From Holosporaceae bacterium (lineage in GTDB: Bacteria > Pseudomonadota > Alphaproteobacteria > UBA3830), in NCBI GenBank assembly GCA_031284345.1, contig JAITAC010000079.1:1-11544 (forward strand): a stretch of DNA of 11,544 bases, given 5' to 3'. This document shows, in pieces, positions 1-7,330 of the stretch. The position numbers and the translations under genes were made by a program. The first letter of the stretch is position 1. The number at the start of each line of letters is the position of its first letter. The notes below the pieces were generated by a model that worked only from the letters and a program-made list of their open reading frames with translations, did not search any database and was not told the DNA's origin.

Positions 1-3000
1 TCCAAAGTATCCACAAGAATTTTTCCCATTTCAATGTATTGCGTAAAAATAAGGGTTTTCTCGCCCAGATCATATATCTCGCTAAGAATTTCCTCCAGTA
101 TCTTACTTTTTCCCGACTCATCTAGAGATGCCGCACCGGCCCTTTTTCCAAATTGAGCCGGATGATTGCATATCTGCTTTAAAGAATTTATGAGTTTCAA
201 AACAAGTCCTCTGCGATTAATTCCTTCGCTCTCTTCAATTTGCTTCATGGAAGAATTCAATATTTCTTGATAAATTGCCGCCTGATCTTTTGTTAGAGAA
301 CAATATTTATCGTTTTCTAATTTTTCCGGAAGATCCTTAATGATATTCCTATCGCTTTTGCATCTGCGCAAAATAAATGGGCTCGTAATTTTTATAAATT
401 TATCAAGGCAATCTTTGTTGCGTTCTTTTTCGATTGGAGCGGCAAAATTTTTGTTAAAATCGCTCTGAGTACCAAGATAATTTTTATTGGTAAAATCGAA
501 TATGCTCCAATATTCAAGCAATCTATTCTCTACCGGAGTACCACTCAAGGCTATTTTATGTTTTGTTTCCAGCAATTTTATGGCTTTCGTTTGCAGTGCA
601 AGTGGATTTTTTATATTTTGAGCCTCATCCACAATTATTAGAAACCAGCGGTGTTTTTGAAATTGTTTTTTATCGCCATAAACAAGTCCGTAGGAAGTGA
701 TAACTACATCTGCTTCTGAATTCAGTTCTCTTTTGCTTCCGTGATAGACCACAAATTTTAGATCTGGAGCGAACCGCTCTATTTCTCTGGCCCAGTTTGT
801 CAGCAAGCTAGTCGGCGCAACGACTAAAATTTTTTCTCCTTCTAAAATTCCGTTATTTTTTAGATGCAACATCGTCGCTATGACCTGCACTGTTTTTCCA
901 AGTCCCATATCGTCGGCCAGAATACTACCGAATCCAACGTCTATGTTCTGCACAAGCCAATTGAATCCTCTTTCCTGGTATTCCCGGAGCTGAGTATTCA
1001 AATTGGACGGAACTTTTCGGGACTTGTATTTTTTCATTTCCGAAAATAATTCTTGAATCTGTTCATCTAAATTCACCGTAGCGGATTCGTAGCTTTCGGC
1101 CAGCATAGCCTGCATTAATTCGTTTTGCGATAAAGTTCTCGGAAGAGATTCGAAGCGCTTCAGCAGTGACTCCATAGCTTTTTCGTCGATTAGCACGTAC
1201 TGATTTGCAAAGCGCACTAATCCTTTGGATTTTTTCAGCAGCTTTTTGAATTCTTCTAGACTAATATTGCAGTCTCCGATGGCGATCGTCCAATCGAAAT
1301 CCAACAGTGATTCGAGAGATAGAAAACCTGTTCTTGAATCTTTTATTTTTTGTTTGGCTTTTAAATTTAGCGCTATATTGGGCGTAAAAATCTTCTGCAA
1401 TGATTTGGGAAGTGCTATAAAAACACCAATGGATTTTAAAGTCGGAAGTATAGTGAAAAATATCCTTGTAAAATTTTCTTCCTCAAAAATTGCCGCTTTC
1501 TTTTCGTCGATTATGTTTTCCAACTCCGGAAGGTGTTCAGCGACAGAAGAAATATCAGATAAAATTTCCATTTTCGTTGTTGCGGAAACGTTCTCAAAGG
1601 CTTGCTCTAGAGTTAGCGGCTCGCGTTGTTTATCCAAAATTACTTTTACGTCCAGCGAAAAATTTTCCCCTCTATCTTCTATCGCAAGATATAATTTATG
1701 CGATTTTACGGTGAGATAAAGATTGCTTAGCCATTGATTGATTGCGTTTGGAGTTTCTATCTCACTGAAGTTCGAGAATTTGTGCGCCTTCGCCGAAAAG
1801 AATAAATCAGAAATTAAATCTTCGCGCATTTCCTGTAAACTGTAAGGCGGCAGATTCGACACTCTGGATGCTACTAAAATAGCAACAAGAGAATTTATTT
1901 GTTCTTTGGCATCTACAACATTTTCCACTATTGAAGGACAGCTACGAGACATCTCATCGATAATGTCACGAATTTTCTCGTTGAATAGCGCTGGAATCCA
2001 GCGGATAAAAGTTTCTCCGGAGCTATTTTGTAAAATCTGAGGAATTAGCGCTATGCTTTTCATAAGTTTTACCGTCAACTGAAAAACCATGTGGGAAAAT
2101 CTCAGATTCTTATTTAGATAAGGTAATGCTGATATCGGTATCGAGCTAAAAAAATCGAACAGATTTGTGAAAATTTTTTGAGGTACATCTTTTCCGGAGT
2201 CAGAATTTATTTTTATTATTTTGTGCTGATCATTTATGGATATCTCAAACGTATTCCAGCTTTCTATTTCGCCAAATTTTTTTATGAAGTCTTTCGGGGA
2301 CGGTTCTTTATTATAGCCAAGTGGTTTGATCAAGTTATAAAAAAGTTTTATTTTCCTCGGTAAATTTTTTTCATAAAAAACGATATTTGCCTTCAATATA
2401 TCAAATATCGTGGATTCCAAATCGGGTATTTGGGACAAATCTATGTTATAGATTGATGAGTCAAAATCAATATTTTTTTGCGAGTTGGTATGTTTAAACA
2501 GCGATTCTATTTTTAAAATAGGTTTTTTTGCGTTTAGTTTACCTTCTTCGAAATTTCCGATTAAATCGAAGATATTGCAATCATGAATATTAAACACAAT
2601 GGATGGATTTTTATCTATTTCATCGCAGATCAGATATATTACGGCGGCAATATGTTTACACGGCATAGCGTAATCGGGACATGAGCAGTCTGCTTTAACG
2701 TCTTTCCAAGTTCTGGGAAATAAATTAATACCGGCCTGGGTAAGTGCGTCAAATATTTTTAGCGGCAAGCGTCTATTTATGAGAGCGGATAAAATAGACG
2801 GCGATTTTTCTATTATCTCCCGAATAATATCCTTATGTTTTTTGGAAAACTGTTCGAAATTTATGGTTACTTTGTAAGGAGTCGGCCTAGAACCTTGCAC
2901 TCTGGCACTTACTGTATCCCCTACGATTTTTATATTTGATGCTGCTCCTTTATTAGCGTAGGTGCGTCCTCTTGGAAGGCGATTTTCGTCATCTATGTCT

Positions 3001-3056
3001 TCGAACATATCCAACCATTTACGTCCCCACCAAGTTTTACCGTAATTTTTTTTCAT
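1..3056 (-). CDS. SWIM zinc-finger / SNF2-family DEAD-box-like helicase, C-terminus cut by window edge
   Basis: An open frame gives 1018 residues from ATG at 3056 with no stop before the left edge. Residues 1-135 match the SWIM-domain protein family: WWGRKW near the N-terminus, PRGRTYA, VQGSRP, then a CxCx6CxH zinc-binding motif (C124, C126, C133, H135). A long, poorly conserved middle follows (about 140-690). The SNF2 ATPase core then shows Walker A ADDMGLGKT (714-722), the Walker B box VDEAQ (D810-Q813) and motif III LSGTPVEN (837-844). The second RecA-like lobe begins around 999 (KTLIFTQY), so the last helicase motifs lie outside the window. Family knowledge: SNF2 proteins are ATP-driven double-stranded DNA translocases that remodel protein-DNA complexes, and SWIM fingers bind DNA or protein. 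The specific role here is unknown. No good Shine-Dalgarno precedes the ATG, but the conserved block begins a few residues after it, so the start is likely right. It is divergent from the yajC operon. Confidence 0.93.
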   Translation of the reverse strand, partial: MKKNYGKTWWGRKWLDMFEDIDDENRLPRGRTYANKGAASNIKIVGDTVSARVQGSRPTPYKVTINFEQFSKKHKDIIREIIEKSPSILSALINRRLPLKIFDALTQAGINLFPRTWKDVKADCSCPDYAMPCKHIAAVIYLICDEIDKNPSIVFNIHDCNIFDLIGNFEEGKLNAKKPILKIESLFKHTNSQKNIDFDSSIYNIDLSQIPDLESTIFDILKANIVFYEKNLPRKIKLFYNLIKPLGYNKEPSPKDFIKKFGEIESWNTFEISINDQHKIIKINSDSGKDVPQKIFTNLFDFFSSIPISALPYLNKNLRFSHMVFQLTVKLMKSIALIPQILQNSSGETFIRWIPALFNEKIRDIIDEMSRSCPSIVENVVDAKEQINSLVAILVASRVSNLPPYSLQEMREDLISDLFFSAKAHKFSNFSEIETPNAINQWLSNLYLTVKSHKLYLAIEDRGENFSLDVKVILDKQREPLTLEQAFENVSATTKMEILSDISSVAEHLPELENIIDEKKAAIFEEENFTRIFFTILPTLKSIGVFIALPKSLQKIFTPNIALNLKAKQKIKDSRTGFLSLESLLDFDWTIAIGDCNISLEEFKKLLKKSKGLVRFANQYVLIDEKAMESLLKRFESLPRTLSQNELMQAMLAESYESATVNLDEQIQELFSEMKKYKSRKVPSNLNTQLREYQERGFNWLVQNIDVGFGSILADDMGLGKTVQVIATMLHLKNNGILEGEKILVVAPTSLLTNWAREIERFAPDLKFVVYHGSKRELNSEADVVITSYGLVYGDKKQFQKHRWFLIIVDEAQNIKNPLALQTKAIKLLETKHKIALSGTPVENRLLEYWSIFDFTNKNYLGTQSDFNKNFAAPIEKERNKDCLDKFIKITSPFILRRCKSDRNIIKDLPEKLENDKYCSLTKDQAAIYQEILNSSMKQIEESEGINRRGLVLKLINSLKQICNHPAQFGKRAGAASLDESGKSKILEEILSEIYDLGEKTLIFTQYIEMGKILVDTL

Positions 3057-3243
3057 TGTAAGACTCTATACAAAATATTTTTGACCTTTGTCGCCTAATT
3101 TTAGGATCATTTTTGATCCGAGAAATTTTTTAATGGTGGAAGAATCGAACTAGGAGCGAAACATATCCGGAGGTATTCGAGCGCGCTCAATTCTGATACA
3201 CCAGTCTGACACAAAACTTTAAGAAATTAGCGCCAGGGGCTAG

Positions 3244-3249
3244 TATAAT
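3244..3249 (+). promoter_or_regulatory. Candidate -10 box (TATAAT), distal promoter of the yajC region
   Basis: A perfect TATAAT lies on the plus strand. The -35 region is poor: the hexamer 17 bp upstream is AAGAAA (3221-3226), with CTTTAAG just before it. If active, transcription would begin near 3256, next to the palindrome at 3261, and would include the small ORF and the yajC operon. Confidence 0.35.
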
Positions 3250-3260
3250 ATATTTTCCTA

Positions 3261-3273
3261 ATATTCGGAATAT
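3261..3273. promoter_or_regulatory. Operator-like palindrome at the presumed transcription start
   Basis: ATATTC-G-GAATAT is a perfect 13-bp palindrome with a single central base. It begins 12 bp after the distal TATAAT box, a position typical of repressor operators. It is followed by two 10-bp near-repeats beginning TATAAG (3271 and 3281). The regulatory role is inferred only from symmetry and position; AT-rich spacers produce such palindromes by chance. Confidence 0.25.
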
Positions 3274-3305
3274 AAGATTTTATAAGTTTATAAGGTATTT
3301 TTATT

Positions 3306-3329
3306 TGTGTCTATGGAGAATAGACCACA
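3306..3329 (+). promoter_or_regulatory. Hairpin covering the start codon of the small ORF
   Basis: TCTAT (3310-3314) pairs with ATAGA (3320-3324) around the loop GGAGA. The stem is extended by TGTG (3306-3309) pairing with CACA (3326-3329) across one bulged C at 3325, giving about 9 bp. The ATG at 3313 lies in the stem and the purine-rich loop follows it. It could hide the start codon of the small ORF or simply be an RNA structure in the yajC leader. Confidence 0.35.
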
Positions 3330-3429
3330 GAATCAAGAATATCAGAATTCGCAGGATGGTCAGCCAAAAAAACAGAGGCTCTGCGCGAACACTAATAAAG
3401 AAATTTGCGTAATTAGTGGAGATGCATAA
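3313..3429 (+). CDS. Possible small protein of 38 residues, unrecognised
   Basis: ATG at 3313 opens a 38-codon frame ending in TAA at 3427-3429. The product is very hydrophilic, rich in Gln and Asn at the N-terminus (MENRPQNQEYQNSQ) with a KKQR patch, two Cys residues and no membrane segment. AAGG at 3292-3295 is 17 nt from the ATG, too far for an ideal ribosome binding site, but about 11 nt from an in-frame GTG at 3307, which would add two residues. It is downstream of one TATAAT box and upstream of another, 71 bp before yajC. I recognise no family. It may be a leader peptide, a small protein, a gene remnant or chance. Confidence 0.3.
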   Translation: MENRPQNQEYQNSQDGQPKKQRLCANTNKEICVISGDA

Positions 3430-3462
3430 GGGAGTACTAGATATTTTTAAGAAATAGTTCTA

Positions 3463-3468
3463 TATAAT
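3463..3468 (+). promoter_or_regulatory. Candidate -10 box (TATAAT) proximal to yajC
   Basis: A perfect TATAAT sits 32 bp before the yajC ATG, which would leave a leader of roughly 25 nt. No good -35 is present: TAGATA at 3438-3443 is 19 bp upstream and matches weakly. It is the best visible promoter for yajC-secD-secF-cmk. Confidence 0.45.
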
Positions 3469-3500
3469 GTGATGAAGTTTTTGTGAGCGAAAGGAATACC

Positions 3501-4019
3501 ATGGCAAATACTACCACGACAACAACAGCTCCTGCATCCGCTGGAGCGACGGTGGGATCTTCTGGGTCTTCGGGATTTATGGGAGCAATGGCTCCGTTTT
3601 TTCTCATAATTGTGGTCTCTTATTTTTTGCTAATTCGCCCGCAGCAGAAAAGAGAAGCGAAAAAGCGCGCCATGATCGACACTCTGAAAAGGGGAAATAT
3701 GGTTGTGACGTCCGGAGGGATCATCGGCAGCGTATATAAAATAATGAAAAACGGAGAAATATCGCTTGAAGTCGCCGAAGGTGTGCGCCTAAAAGTACTA
3801 AAGACGTCCATTGCGGATATATTGACGAAAAGTTCCGAAGAAGACGATAAAGATGATGAGAACGATAAAAACGATAAAAATGATAAAAACGATAAAAACG
3901 ATAAAAATGATGACGCGAAAATAACTCCTTCCGCCAATAATTCTCCGAAAAAAAATGTAATCAAGAGTACGTCGAAAAAGGAATCCGCCGGAAAATCTTC
4001 TGTAGTTGTTCAAAAATAA
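3501..4019 (+). CDS. yajC: Sec translocase accessory protein YajC with extended acidic/lysine tail
   Basis: A 172-residue protein. After a low-complexity Thr/Ala/Gly/Ser N-terminus there is one transmembrane helix (about residues 30-47, AMAPFFLIIVVSYFLLI). The family signature RPQQKREAKKRAMIDTLKRG follows (about 48-67), then the conserved small domain VVTSGGIIGSVYKI...ISLEVAEGVRLKVLKTSI. Family knowledge: YajC is a small inner-membrane protein that copurifies with SecD-SecF and the SecYEG channel. The start is chosen because AAGGA (3491-3495) lies 5 nt before ATG 3501; an upstream in-frame GTG at 3483 lacks a binding site. The protein is longer than the usual roughly 110 residues because of a charged C-terminal tail with five NDK repeats (121-135), then Ser/Lys-rich sequence. 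The secD start lies 10 bp downstream. Confidence 0.95.
   Translation: MANTTTTTTAPASAGATVGSSGSSGFMGAMAPFFLIIVVSYFLLIRPQQKREAKKRAMIDTLKRGNMVVTSGGIIGSVYKIMKNGEISLEVAEGVRLKVLKTSIADILTKSSEEDDKDDENDKNDKNDKNDKNDKNDDAKITPSANNSPKKNVIKSTSKKESAGKSSVVVQK
3861..3914 (+). repeat. 9-bp in-frame tandem repeat (AAYGATAAA) in yajC
   Basis: Five consecutive 9-bp units (four AACGATAAA, one AATGATAAA) span 3861-3905, followed by a degenerate sixth unit AATGATGAC. Each unit codes Asn-Asp-Lys. Because the period is a multiple of three, gain or loss of units would change the tail length without breaking the frame. Confidence 0.9.
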
Positions 4020-4029
4020 GGAGAAACAG

Positions 4030-5604
4030 ATGAATATTCAAAAATGGAAAGAGATTTTTATAGCATGTGTTTGTGCTTTTGGGATTTTATTCGTGTTGCC
4101 GAATATTTTACCGCAATCTGTAGTGAATAATTTCCCCAGCTGGATGCCGCATCAGCAGGTTTATCTGGGGCTGGATCTGAGGGGAGGAGCGCATCTGCTG
4201 CTGGAGGTTGATCTGGAGAGCGTAAAAAACGACTACCTGAATCAAATTTTGGACGATGCCCGAACTACCTTAAGAAAAGAATCCATTCCCTATGCTGCCA
4301 ACTTTCCCAAGTCGATTTCCAGAGACCAAAATTGCGTGGAATTTGATTTGAAGGACGATTCTTTTGGGAACAGGGCGAGAACGGCATTAGCTTCCGTTGA
4401 TCCGGATTTTAAAGTTGAAGTTTCTGGCGCTCACGTAAAAATTTCTCCGATGCCGGAAGCGCTTAAGAAAAAAGGAATGGACGCCGTAGATCGCTCCATA
4501 GAAATTGTTCGCAAAAGAGTCGATGAAACTGGCACGCGAGAAACCAACATTCAGCGGCAGGGCGACGATCGCATTTTGCTCCAGATTCCGGGTCTGCAGG
4601 ATCCTTCACATGTAAAAGAAATGCTGGGACGCACCGCAAAAATGACATTTAGACTCGTAAATGAAGAGGCTCCAGAAGTGATGGATCGGAAAAAGGCGGT
4701 TGCTCCGGTAGGCTACGTTTATCTGAGATCTTCTGACTCGGGAAAATATATAGCCGTAAAAAAACTGGCGTCTGTTGGTGGAGAGACATTGATAGATGCT
4801 CGTCTCACCCAGGACGAATATAATAATCCGTCTGTAAGTTTGACCTTTAACAGATCCGGTGGGAAAAAATTTGGCGAAATCACCAGCGAGAACGTTAATA
4901 AGAGATTCGCTGTGGTTCTGGATGACACAATAATCAGTGCACCGAAGATAAATCAGCCGATTATGGATGGACATGCGATCATTACGGGTCATTTTACGGT
5001 GGAGAGCGCCAATGAATTGGCGTTACTGCTGAGAGCCGGCGCGCTACCTGCTCCTTTGAACATCATCGAAGAAAAAACCGTTGGGCCAGATTTAGGAGCC
5101 GATTCCGTTCGTTCCGGAGTGCTGGCGACCATCATATCTGGTATTTTTGTCCTTGTGTTTATGTATCTCTGGTATTCGAATTTTGGGCTTATCGCGAACG
5201 CTGCCGTTGTGGTGAATATTATTCTGCTGATAGCTGGATTATCGTGTCTGCAGGCGACATTAACACTGCCGGGTATCGCCGGCATAGCCCTCACCGTTGG
5301 TATGGCCGTTGATGCAAATGTGCTCATAAACGAACGCATAAAAGAAAGCCTGAGGCGCGGCTCCAAATGGCTAAAGGCCATTGAAGACGGCTACGCCTTT
5401 GCCATGACGTCTATTGTTGACTCGAATTTAAATACAATAATAGGAATGTCCTGTCTCTATATATTTGGAACCGGTCCTGTTAGAGGGTTCGCCATTACCA
5501 CCATTTTGGGAACGCTGATATCTTTCTTTACGGCGACCACCCTGACGAGATACATTATTTCTCTCTGTATGAAATCCAAACATCAACTTTCAATTCCTAT
5601 GTAA
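4030..5604 (+). CDS. secD: Protein translocase subunit SecD
   Basis: A 524-residue inner-membrane protein. TM1 lies near residues 8-27, followed by the D1 motif LGLDLRGG (46-53). A large periplasmic domain contains EIVRKRVDETGTRE and RILLQIPGLQDP, then the linker PAPLNIIEEKTVGPDLG. The C-terminal five-helix bundle carries GMAVDANVLINERIKE (D428 in the conserved VDANVLI motif). Family knowledge: SecD with SecF forms an RND-type, proton-motive-force-driven unit that helps pull exported proteins across the membrane. Length fits alphaproteobacterial SecD and is shorter than the 615-residue E. coli form. ATG 4030 is chosen because AAGGAG (4018-4023) lies 6 nt upstream and overlaps the yajC stop codon; an in-frame upstream start inside yajC is much less likely. 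The gene is expected to be co-transcribed with yajC and secF. Confidence 0.98.
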   Translation: MNIQKWKEIFIACVCAFGILFVLPNILPQSVVNNFPSWMPHQQVYLGLDLRGGAHLLLEVDLESVKNDYLNQILDDARTTLRKESIPYAANFPKSISRDQNCVEFDLKDDSFGNRARTALASVDPDFKVEVSGAHVKISPMPEALKKKGMDAVDRSIEIVRKRVDETGTRETNIQRQGDDRILLQIPGLQDPSHVKEMLGRTAKMTFRLVNEEAPEVMDRKKAVAPVGYVYLRSSDSGKYIAVKKLASVGGETLIDARLTQDEYNNPSVSLTFNRSGGKKFGEITSENVNKRFAVVLDDTIISAPKINQPIMDGHAIITGHFTVESANELALLLRAGALPAPLNIIEEKTVGPDLGADSVRSGVLATIISGIFVLVFMYLWYSNFGLIANAAVVVNIILLIAGLSCLQATLTLPGIAGIALTVGMAVDANVLINERIKESLRRGSKWLKAIEDGYAFAMTSIVDSNLNTIIGMSCLYIFGTGPVRGFAITTILGTLISFFTATTLTRYIISLCMKSKHQLSIPM

Positions 5605-5619
5605 GAAAGGAGCGAAGCC

Positions 5620-6549
5620 GTGGAACTTTATAAAATTATCCCCCATGATACGAAAATAGATTTTGTATCCAAAAGAAAAATTGTATTCCTGATTTCAGCA
5701 ATAGTGATGCTGATCAGCATTCTGGCCTTCTGCTTCCATAAACTCAACTTCGGAGTGGATTTTCAAGGTGGATTCGTGTTGGAGGTGAGAACGCAGCAGA
5801 CTGCTAACATCGGAGATTTGCGGGAAAAACTAAATAAATTGGAAATAGGAGAGGTCTCCTTGCAGGAATTTGGCTCAGACCGAGATGTTCTTATCCGCAT
5901 GCCTAGCAGCGGCGATGAAAATCTGCAAGGACAAAATGCCGCTCTCGACAAGGTAAAAACCGCTCTCGGCAATGGTGTCGAATACAGAAAAATAGAAAAG
6001 ATAGGTCCGAAGGTCGGGAAAGAGTTGGTGCACAATGCTTTGCTGGCTGTTAGCATATCGCTGCTTGCCATTTTATTATATGTCTGGATACGGTTCGAGT
6101 GGCAATTTGCCATCTGTGGCGTCATTGCACTTGCTCACGACTGTTTAGTGCTAATGGGACTTTATTCCCTAATTCACTATTTTGAATTTAACGTCAATGC
6201 AATAGTTGCACTGCTAATGACGGCCTGTTATTCAATTCACGACACCGTTGTGGTATTCGATCGAATACGAGAAAACATGATGGCCTATCGGAATTTAACC
6301 ATCGTGGATTTGCTAAATAAGTCCATAAATGAAACATTGTCCAGGACACTCTTAACATCGATCACTACGGTACTATCGCTGCTAGCCTTGTGCTTTTTTG
6401 GTGGAAAAGTCATCTTTGATTTCTGTTTTCCTATTTTATTCGGATTGATGTTTGGAACATTTTCCTCCATTTGCCTAGCTGCTCCGCTGCTGTTGTTTAC
6501 GGGCATCAGAATCGATGGTAAAGATCTAGAAGTGGGACTGGCAAAATAA
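5620..6549 (+). CDS. secF: Protein translocase subunit SecF
   Basis: A 309-residue, six-helix membrane protein. TM1 is near 20-39, followed by the SecF signature GVDFQGG (45-51). The periplasmic domain ends at IGPKVGKEL, and the five C-terminal helices carry the conserved segment YSIHDTVVVFDRIREN (204-219). It partners SecD in the Sec accessory complex. The start is GTG, supported by AAAGGAG (5606-5612) 7 nt upstream and by the absence of an earlier in-frame ATG; the gap from secD is 15 bp. One oddity is that the usual Asn of the YSxND motif reads His (H207), and the Gly before the Tyr reads Cys (C203). D208 and the arginines are kept, so the protein is probably functional. Confidence 0.97.
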   Translation: MELYKIIPHDTKIDFVSKRKIVFLISAIVMLISILAFCFHKLNFGVDFQGGFVLEVRTQQTANIGDLREKLNKLEIGEVSLQEFGSDRDVLIRMPSSGDENLQGQNAALDKVKTALGNGVEYRKIEKIGPKVGKELVHNALLAVSISLLAILLYVWIRFEWQFAICGVIALAHDCLVLMGLYSLIHYFEFNVNAIVALLMTACYSIHDTVVVFDRIRENMMAYRNLTIVDLLNKSINETLSRTLLTSITTVLSLLALCFFGGKVIFDFCFPILFGLMFGTFSSICLAAPLLLFTGIRIDGKDLEVGLAK

Positions 6550-6550
6550 A

Positions 6551-7222
6551 ATGAAACCCGTTGTCGCAATAGATGGCCACGCCGGCAGTGGTAAGGGAAC
6601 AATGGCTCGAATGCTGGCCTCCTATCTGGGATTTGCGCACCTGGACAGCGGGGGCCTCTACCGCATAGCGGCCTATATGCAGTTAAACTTGTCGCAGTTT
6701 CAAGGATCTCCACCAGAAAACTTGGTATCTCTGTTATCGAAAATGTCTATGCAAGATTTATTAGAAATGCAGCGACAAATTTCCGAAGACGTTCTTCGAT
6801 CCGACATCATGAGCATTGCCGCATCGTCCATGTCTAAGCTTCCGGAAGTCAGAAACGTAATAACAAAATTTATCAGAGAATTCGCCGCTGATCCCGGCAG
6901 AAATTTCTTAGGTTCCGTCATAGACGGCCGCGACATAGGCTCTGTCGCCGTTCCGAACGCAGTCTGTAAAATATTTTTGACCGCTGAACCACAAATTAGA
7001 GCAAAACGTCGCTTCAAGACACTAAAAGCTAAAAATAGCTCAGTTACATTTGAAGAAATATGCCAAAATATAATTGCTAGAGATCAGCAGGATTCCTCCA
7101 GGGACACTGCTCCATTGACTTTAAATGACGACTATATTATTATCAACACTTCAAACGAGACAATTGAAGAATCATTTGAAAAAATTGTAAAAATAATCTG
7201 TGATTCCGTAATTAATAGATGA
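6551..7222 (+). CDS. cmk: Cytidylate kinase (CMP/dCMP kinase)
   Basis: A 223-residue soluble P-loop kinase that transfers phosphate from ATP to CMP or dCMP, feeding RNA and DNA precursors. The nucleotide-binding loop is GHAGSGKGT (9-17). Next comes LDSGGLYRIAA (family LDTGxxYRA), the CMP-binding VIDGRDIGS (123-131), the arginine-rich segment AKRRFKTLK, and RDQQDSSRDTAPL (177-189), matching the RDxxDxxRxxxPL lid motif. ATG 6551 begins one base after the secF stop codon and has no clear Shine-Dalgarno of its own, so translational coupling to secF is likely. Its usual neighbour in many bacteria is rpsA; none is present here. Confidence 0.95.
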   Translation: MKPVVAIDGHAGSGKGTMARMLASYLGFAHLDSGGLYRIAAYMQLNLSQFQGSPPENLVSLLSKMSMQDLLEMQRQISEDVLRSDIMSIAASSMSKLPEVRNVITKFIREFAADPGRNFLGSVIDGRDIGSVAVPNAVCKIFLTAEPQIRAKRRFKTLKAKNSSVTFEEICQNIIARDQQDSSRDTAPLTLNDDYIIINTSNETIEESFEKIVKIICDSVINR

Positions 7223-7250
7223 TGCATTACTTTACTTGCACAAAAAATAT

Positions 7251-7266
7251 CAATATAGATATATTG
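7251..7266 (+). terminator. Weak AT-rich stem-loop after cmk
   Basis: CAATAT-AGAT-ATATTG is a 6-bp stem with a 4-nt loop, 28 bp after the cmk stop, followed by GAATATTTTAATGG. The stem is almost all A:T and the U-tract is short, so it is a poor intrinsic terminator. It is the only candidate between cmk and the next gene. Confidence 0.25.
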
Positions 7267-7299
7267 GAATATTTTAATGGTTAATTAATAATATTTTTG

Positions 7300-7326
7300 T
7301 ATAGTAGACCTTTGGGAGGAAGTCTA
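7300..7326 (+). promoter_or_regulatory. Leader of the MFS gene: -10-like box and hairpin with Shine-Dalgarno in the loop
   Basis: TATAGT (7300-7305) resembles a -10 box, but no good -35 is visible. TAGAC (7305-7309) pairs perfectly with GTCTA (7322-7326), enclosing a 12-nt loop that contains the strong Shine-Dalgarno GGGAGGA (7314-7320), 10 nt before the TTG start at 7331. If transcription starts at this -10 the hairpin would be cut off; if transcription reads through from cmk the structure could form. Confidence 0.4.
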
Positions 7327-7330
7327 TATT

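Larger units (their letters stand above)
3057..3500. other. Divergent intergenic spacer between helicase and yajC
   Basis: This 444-bp region contains no large gene. Visible structure includes a 6-bp hairpin GGATCA-TTTT-TGATCC (3104-3119), a perfect 10-bp palindrome GAGCGCGCTC (3179-3188), two TATAAT boxes, a palindrome just after the first box, and a 38-codon ORF. All are listed separately where they can be supported. The helicase promoter must lie at its left end on the minus strand, but I could not pick a convincing one. The stretch 3133-3215 superficially resembles a reversed tRNA 3' end but does not fold as one. Confidence 0.6.

Noticed and set aside
1225..1719. Plus-strand open frame of 164 codons within the helicase region
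   Set aside because: It lies antisense to the continuous SNF2 helicase frame, whose motifs lie in frame on both sides.
3133..3215. tRNA-like sequence on the minus strand (TTCGATTC followed by CCACCA)
   Set aside because: The distance from the T-loop-like motif to CCA is too short, the T-stem does not pair, and no matching acceptor 5' half is present.
3620..4013. Minus-strand open frames opposite yajC, with Phe/Ile/Val/Ser repeats
   Set aside because: These are antisense readings of the NDK tandem repeat; yajC on the plus strand has the conserved domain and a good ribosome binding site.
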